From Hanleya hanleyi (taxonomy: Eukaryota; Mollusca; Polyplacophora; Lepidopleurida; Hanleyidae): DNA of 64,000 bases. The DNA lies in assembly GCA_036873755.1 (NCBI GenBank), contig JAVTVY010056966.1:186001-250000 (forward strand). The letters are read 5' to 3'. The notes beneath the pieces were generated by a model that was given only the letters and a program-made list of their open reading frames with translations, did no database searches and was not told the DNA's origin. The position numbers were made by a program, and so were the translations under genes. Positions within the stretch are counted from its first letter, which is position 1. Each line of letters begins with the position of its first letter. Of this stretch, positions 59,128-64,000 are shown in pieces.

Positions 59128-59199
59128 TGACGTCACCAGTAATGCATATTCATTTTCATCGAACCTACCCCTGACTCACGGTAAAAAGTGGCTACCGTT
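59128..59199 (-). repeat. 72 bp inverted repeat A, right arm
   Basis: TGACGTCACCAGTAATGCAT to GGCTACCGTT, the inverse of 53857-53928 with one C/G difference. The CRE again lies at the inner end. Near identity over 72 bases with sharp edges suggests either a recent duplication or selection. Confidence 0.8.
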
Positions 59200-59426
59200 C
59201 ACCGCGCGATGTATTCTCTTTCTTGGGAAAACGACGAATTGTTTTTTGCATCGTCCACAATATCAGCTTAGATAGGAGTACGAGTGGATTTACTGATATA
59301 TAACAACCGCGACAACAATATTGTTTGGGTTTATGTGAGGAACTACTCTGACAGGTATAGTCTAAACTAACTGATAAAATTCCGTGGAGTGGAGTGTTCT
59401 TGGGTTTGATTCCCGCTGACGTCCAA

Positions 59427-59467
59427 ACTTGCGGATAGAGACAGAAGGTTAGCCGATCGCTGATTGG
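59427..59467 (+). repeat. 41 bp inverted repeat B, left arm
   Basis: ACTTGCGGATAGAGACAGAA to GATCGCTGATTGG, a perfect inverse of 62645-62685. GACGTCC is directly outside (59419-59425). The arm ends in CTGATTGG, an inverted CCAAT box. It lies 230 bp right of repeat A. Confidence 0.8.
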
Positions 59468-59609
59468 CCCAACATAACACGTGACTGAACTAAATATAGA
59501 TATTTGCGAAGGGATACACTGTAAACACGTGGATATAGTTATCAAGTTGTCAAGATTCCGGTTGTTGTTCTTAAAAAAATCGATTTAGATTCAGACAATA
59601 GGCCTCTGT

Positions 59610-59800
59610 CAGATTCAGATTTGTTTATTGCTCTATGCCATTAACATACAAAGGCAAGACATACAAACAATCATGGTAACAAGAAACACTGGAGTACCAG
59701 TAAATATAACAATATCCCACCGGATCATACACATGTTATGCGACATTAAGTAGCCTATAGTCAGAAATTTTATGAACTTCTGGAATAGTGGATATGGAAG
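59610..59800 (-). mobile_element. LINE-type 3' end, minus strand
   Basis: On the minus strand it ends ATAGAGCAATAAACAAATCT then GAATCTGAC, with AATAAA close to a short TGAATC-type repeat tail, typical of non-LTR retroposon 3' ends. The plus-strand start is near 59610. The 5' limit is uncertain; no reverse transcriptase found. Confidence 0.5.
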
Positions 59801-60387
59801 ATATTTCAGTGTTAACATTCAAAAGCAAACATGGAATTAATATCTAAATTTTCTGCTGAAATAAAATATAGATGTCTTTGATCAAAATACCAAGATATTA
59901 GCAGCACTTGCCGATATATTATGTATGTGAATGAGCTTTTAAGGTGGAGACCCACAACTCAGACACCGGTCCTAATACATTTTAAATATATTAAAATTCA
60001 ATTTCCCACTAAATTTTTTTTGTTGATTAAAAGTATACATACATGTTCATTGTTAAAACAAATACGCAATTGTTTTTTTTTTAATACGGATAACTTTGTC
60101 GCCATCTCAATTAATAGAAAAGCCTGAAAAGATAGGAAAGTGTCACAAAATTCAACTGCGTTACCATCAGAAAAAAAGTTACCTTTGACCCTCATTTTCT
60201 AAAGTGTCTTTTAGAAAAAAATCCCCAACAGATTGAAAGAAGTGATTATGTGTTATCTGAAACTTTATACAAAAACCAAGGTCGAATTTTTATCTGAAAA
60301 TCCAATTTTATGGGTTGGCTATCTTTTTCTCCATTCCCCCATCATTTCTGTATTAATCCGAGAGAAGGGGCACTTCATGATCAACAT

Positions 60388-60903
60388 TAGCTAAATAATA
60401 TATAGCCCTCCCGAGTATGAGGGCTATAGGTCGGCCCCAGTCACCTCCAGCGAGGGTTTTAGATAATTTTATTACGAATCACCCACCTCTGAAACTGCCG
60501 TACATCTAATCTCTATCCCCTCCTGCGCACTATTTTAAAATCTTGCGCACTATTGTGAAATAGTAACGAATATATCGCCGTCTGAATTTTCCAGTCGACG
60601 ACTTTCACTTCGCGCGCCATGTTCAATTGCAAATGGCCCATATACACATATAGCGTGACGTCACCAACATGGCGCGTAGAGAGTTGAAGTTTTCGACTGG
60701 AAAATTCAGACGGCGATATATGCGTCACTATTTCACAATAGTGCGCAAGATTTTAAAATAGTGCGCAGGAGGGGATAGAGATTAGATGTACGGAAGTTTC
60801 AGAGGTGGGTGATTCGTAATAAAATTATCTAAAACCCTCGCTGGAGGTGACTGGGGCCGACCTATAGCCCTCATACTCGGGAGGGCTATATATTATTTAG
60901 CTA
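60388..60903. mobile_element. 516 bp fold-back MITE with 9 bp TSD (Mutator-like)
   Basis: The arms 60388-60598 and 60693-60903 are inverted repeats of 211 bp with only three mismatches; weaker pairing continues inward. The ends read TAGCTAAATAATATATAGCC and its inverse. Perfect GATCAACAT flanks at 60379-60387 and 60904-60912 form a 9 bp target duplication. Long terminal inverted repeats plus a 9 bp duplication are the marks of Mutator-like (MULE) elements, so this is best read as a MULE-derived MITE. The roughly 94 bp loop has GCGCGCCATGTT with its inverse and a TGACGTCA at 60656-60663. No coding capacity. Low arm divergence suggests a recent insertion or arm conversion. Confidence 0.9.
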
Positions 60904-60912
60904 GATCAACAT

Positions 60913-62644
60913 GATCTAGGGGATCCGAATCGGTCTAGGGCCAATTTTGAGAGAAGAAAGGACTCACAAATTTGAGTAAGATGCTGTCCACTGCATGCAA
61001 AGTGGTTTTTGAGATATTGGAAGTCGAATACTCAATCTGATATTGAGGGAATTGATGCATATGAGATCTTGTAATTTCACCAAGTGAACCAATGCTAATG
61101 AGCTCTATTTGTGCTGAAGTATAGAGCTATAGACCTAATCTCTTTCAAGCTTATTGTATCTATTATTCATACCATTATGCAAACTTTATGACTTTGTTGT
61201 TTGAAAAACTTCAACTATTTTTACAAATACGGTTTCCAAATCAACCAGTTGCTAGGGGCTTCATTTTGAAAATGTAGGTTATGAAATCTGAATCAATGAA
61301 TAACAAATGTGGGAATCATTTTCATCAAAAATAAAATCAAGGTGAACTTTTAAGTGCCAGAATCTAATATAATGATCTCTAGTTCACTGTGTGACATCAC
61401 CAAAGCTCATTTGCATACAAAATGTTTACCACAATTAAAAATCTTTGATTATACAAGATCTCAGCAACCAGTGCGGATACTTTGACGAAATAACATTAAA
61501 AACTTTCAGAAAAAATATATCAACCACATCTCTCCACCAGGAAATTTAATTTTCCATTTGGGTTCTTAATATTTTGAAGTTAACAAATCACAGCAAATTC
61601 ATACTCATATAATTTAGGTTTTCTTGATGCAATATTACTGCAATTCTGGTAAATCAGTTTCAATATAAACATATCTTAGAACATTTTAAACTATAGGAGT
61701 TTTTTGGTATTTTTTAGTTGTAAAATTTGATGAAAAATTTCTCTGACAAAGTTAAATTTATTCCTAATTCCCAAAATGCTTTTTTAGCAGATATATTCAC
61801 CAGATTTGCATCAAAATTGCATCGAGACAACCCAAATGATAATATGTGAATATACAGGTAGCTGTGATTTGTTGAGAGAGGCGCCAATACTATTACTACA
61901 TCCCATGATAAATGACCCTTATTGACAGTTGATGAATTATGCAAGCAAACAATCCTCTCTTCTGTCATAAAAAAAACTGAGTCCACCCATTTAGTGTTTC
62001 TGATTGTTAACCAGAGTTATTTTCAGGTCTCTCACAGCAACATGGTGTTTTTTAGCAAATGCGTGAAAAATTATATCACAGTATTAGTGTTTCAATTCCT
62101 CAAATCAACAGATTGAGGGTCTATAAGGAACCATGTATATCTTAAGTCAAATTATTCTTTGCAAATCATTTACATTTGCTAGCAGCAAGATTAATGTATT
62201 CTTTTGCAAATCAGCATTCGGAGTTATTTCAGAAATATAATTTGCAGCTTTATGGTTGAAGAGATATTTTATCATTGAGTTGCCCCATTTATTTTCCAGG
62301 TCATTTTGGTCCGCTGATGACCTGAGCTATTATTCATTTTATTTTATGCATTTCAGTTAGAAAAAAATTAACAAAAACAGTATTTTAGATTACCCAAATT
62401 GAACCACACATATAGGCCTACCTATCCCAACAAGTACAGCTCAAGGATCAAGGAACTGAAAGCAGTAAGAAGTCTGGATCATTGTACGTGCTTGCACAGC
62501 ATTATTAAAACAGCCTTTCTACATCACATATCCTATTTTAGTCGGTGCAGGACTTTATGACTATGGCATCTCAAATCGCACGCACGTGTATTTGTTTATC
62601 CGGAAGTATAAACCACGCATGAACCTTGAAAGGCCCAATATTGA
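60913..62644. other. No gene recognised
   Basis: AT-rich, only short frames. The stretch lies between the arms of inverted repeat B. No repeat partner found. Confidence 0.45.
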
Positions 62645-62685
62645 CCAATCAGCGATCGGCTAACCTTCTGTCTCTATCCGCAAGT
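62645..62685 (-). repeat. 41 bp inverted repeat B, right arm, with CCAAT box
   Basis: CCAATCAGCGATCGGCTAAC to TATCCGCAAGT. With the preceding A it forms ACCAATCAGCG, an NF-Y-type CCAAT box, and is followed at once by GACGTCC (62686-62692), half of a CRE-like site. The exact inverse of 59427-59467. Confidence 0.8.
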
Positions 62686-63409
62686 GACGTCCAAATGTCC
62701 TTTTTTTTCTCTCTCAGTAATCACCTCATTCAAAATTGCTCTGTGGCACACAAAGTATAAATAGTATAGATTCTTGAGAAGCTGGACCAGAAACCAGTCC
62801 GGTAACAAGAACAACAACAGCATATTTTGTTCAAACGACATCATCAATTCCACGAAATATTCAACCAAATGTAATTCCGTAACAAAATTCAAAATTTCGG
62901 TTATGTCCTTCCTGGACAATTTTGCCCATGTTGTTGACCAGTCATTATCGCTCTTTCACATTTAATCGAATACACGTGCGTTCCCGGGGACATAACAACA
63001 GAATTCATGTGCTTCGGTCTGTCCTCAGAATTTTTTAGACCGAATAAAATCGAAACTTGTAAAATAGGAAAAATCGCAACTTCTTAAAAGATGGACCAAA
63101 ATGTAATTCCGTAACGCAGGTTTGCTTAACCACATTTATCAAAAACATTTATCATTGACTTGAGAACGATACTAGTACCTGTATCGAAACGTCGTCCGGA
63201 ATAAACTAGAAGTTGTTATCCATAAGCAATTTGTTTATTTATCTACTTCCCAACCTCTAAATGCCACTTAAAGAAACCACATTTATCAATTTGAAACTTT
63301 ACTTGATGGAAATCAGATATAATGTAGTCCAGGCGCTCAGGATTCGAATAAAATCAGGAATTAAATGAGAAACGTTCGAGTTTTGCTGGAATATATATGT
63401 AACCTACAC
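62686..63409. other. No gene; AATGTAATTCCGTAAC repeated
   Basis: AATGTAATTCCGTAAC occurs at about 62868 and 63099, 230 bp apart, each in similar surroundings: a possible decayed short repeat. Frames here carry no domain. Confidence 0.45.
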
Positions 63410-64000
63410 GTCTTGGATGGATGGATGGATGTACTTGGGCACTCCATCGCACCGCGATGGGCACAGGTCGTGCGAACACACCGTGCAACCCGTTTCCCCC
63501 AACCCGCCCTACACATGATCCCTCTTAACAGTGTCACATAGACACTGTTTAATCCCCACATTCCTATTAAACAATATACATTCTCTTAATTCCCATAACT
63601 ACAGACGTATCACATAATATTTCCATCTATCAAGCCCCCTCATTCTCTCTTAATTCCCGGATCGATTCTTTGTGGCAACTTAATTATCACAATGGACACT
63701 CATAATTAAATCTCCCAATAGCCACTCATCCTCCCCATTCACTCAACATTTAATATTTCACCCTATTTCCCGAAATCATAAATCCAGTGCCATGGAAATT
63801 TCACCCAGTATTTCTCATTTTCCTCAATGCAATATCCCACTTTTTTCCCCCTTATACAGAGTATACCGTACAAATGCGTTCCCCCACACCGCCCTACACA
63901 TGCTCCCTCACACCAATAACGCATAGCCATCAGTAATTCCCCATTATATCTTTTTTACATCTTTTTCCATTTCATCTAGTCCTGATCAGGTCCCTAGTCT
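63410..64000. repeat. Pyrimidine-rich end with a 385 bp-spaced direct repeat
   Basis: (GATG)n at 63414-63431 is followed by about 500 bases dominated by C and T on this strand. CCGCCCTACACATGATCCCT (about 63502-63522) recurs as CCGCCCTACACATGCTCCCT (about 63892-63912), each preceded by CGTTTCCCCC or CGTTCCCCCA, so at least two units of a roughly 385 bp tandem repeat may run off the window. TCTCTTAATTCCC also occurs twice (63573, 63647). Confidence 0.55.

Noticed and set aside
59192..59545. A 117-codon minus-strand ORF
   Set aside because: It runs across inverted repeat B and part of repeat A without a domain; likely chance.

Overview
This window looks like a non-genic stretch (intergenic or intronic) of an animal genome. 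It is AT-rich, no reading frame of ordinary gene length is present on either strand, and almost everything recognisable is transposon-derived. Many palindromic ACATGT/TACATGTA words, short AGTTATCTCCCC words, arrays built on 'CAAGATGGCCGCC' or 'GTGACCTTTGACCT', and element ends reading TTTTAGCTCATCTGG are all, from general knowledge, typical of marine invertebrates, especially lophotrochozoans such as molluscs or brachiopods. The species cannot be fixed from the sequence alone.

Layout. 1-9 kb: a probable hAT-like non-autonomous element (398-1005), a divergent tandem array (2300-3570), a 235 bp MITE (6894-7128) and long stretches without features. 9-21 kb: a TA-flanked MITE, a CAGGGTTC element with a 5 bp target duplication (10622-11729), an 808 bp element (12236-13044), a CpG-rich promoter-like block (13198-13800), a 3.2 kb element with terminal inverted repeats and a short ORF (14595-17799), an 881 bp element (18095-18975) and a tandem array (19651-20540). 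21-25.5 kb is nearly featureless. 25.5-30 kb: a direct duplication, then an element with TATAGGGC ends that has been split by a rolling-circle-type element carrying an array of nuclear-receptor-like half sites. 30-37 kb: related arrays and a 149 bp MITE with a clean target duplication. 37-44 kb: a second rolling-circle-type element that keeps the end of an endonuclease domain, then a thrice-interrupted repeat holding a CAGTGGCG element, a tandem-repeat element and a retroposed poly(A) transcript. 44-53 kb: two weak candidate exons, retroposon 3' ends, and a four-deep nest of elements (48185-52881). 53-64 kb: inverted promoter-like repeats with CRE and CCAAT motifs, retroposon ends, a P-loop fragment, a nearly perfect fold-back MITE with a 9 bp target duplication (60388-60903), and a pyrimidine-rich end.

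Main biological thread. Four tandem-repeat elements (26429-28906, 37273-39390, 41664-42497, 48919-50682) share one architecture: an inverted repeat that is terminal at one end and subterminal at the other, a small hairpin outside it, and an internal array. One of them still encodes the C-terminal part of an apurinic-type endonuclease. This fits Helentron/Helitron2 rolling-circle transposons and their non-autonomous derivatives (HINEs, to which the bivalve 'pearl' type repeats belong). The insertions can be ordered in time because intact copies of several interrupted repeats are present in the same window and show the empty sites.

No rRNA, tRNA, CRISPR array or confident host gene was found. 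Coding calls are low confidence and are marked as such.
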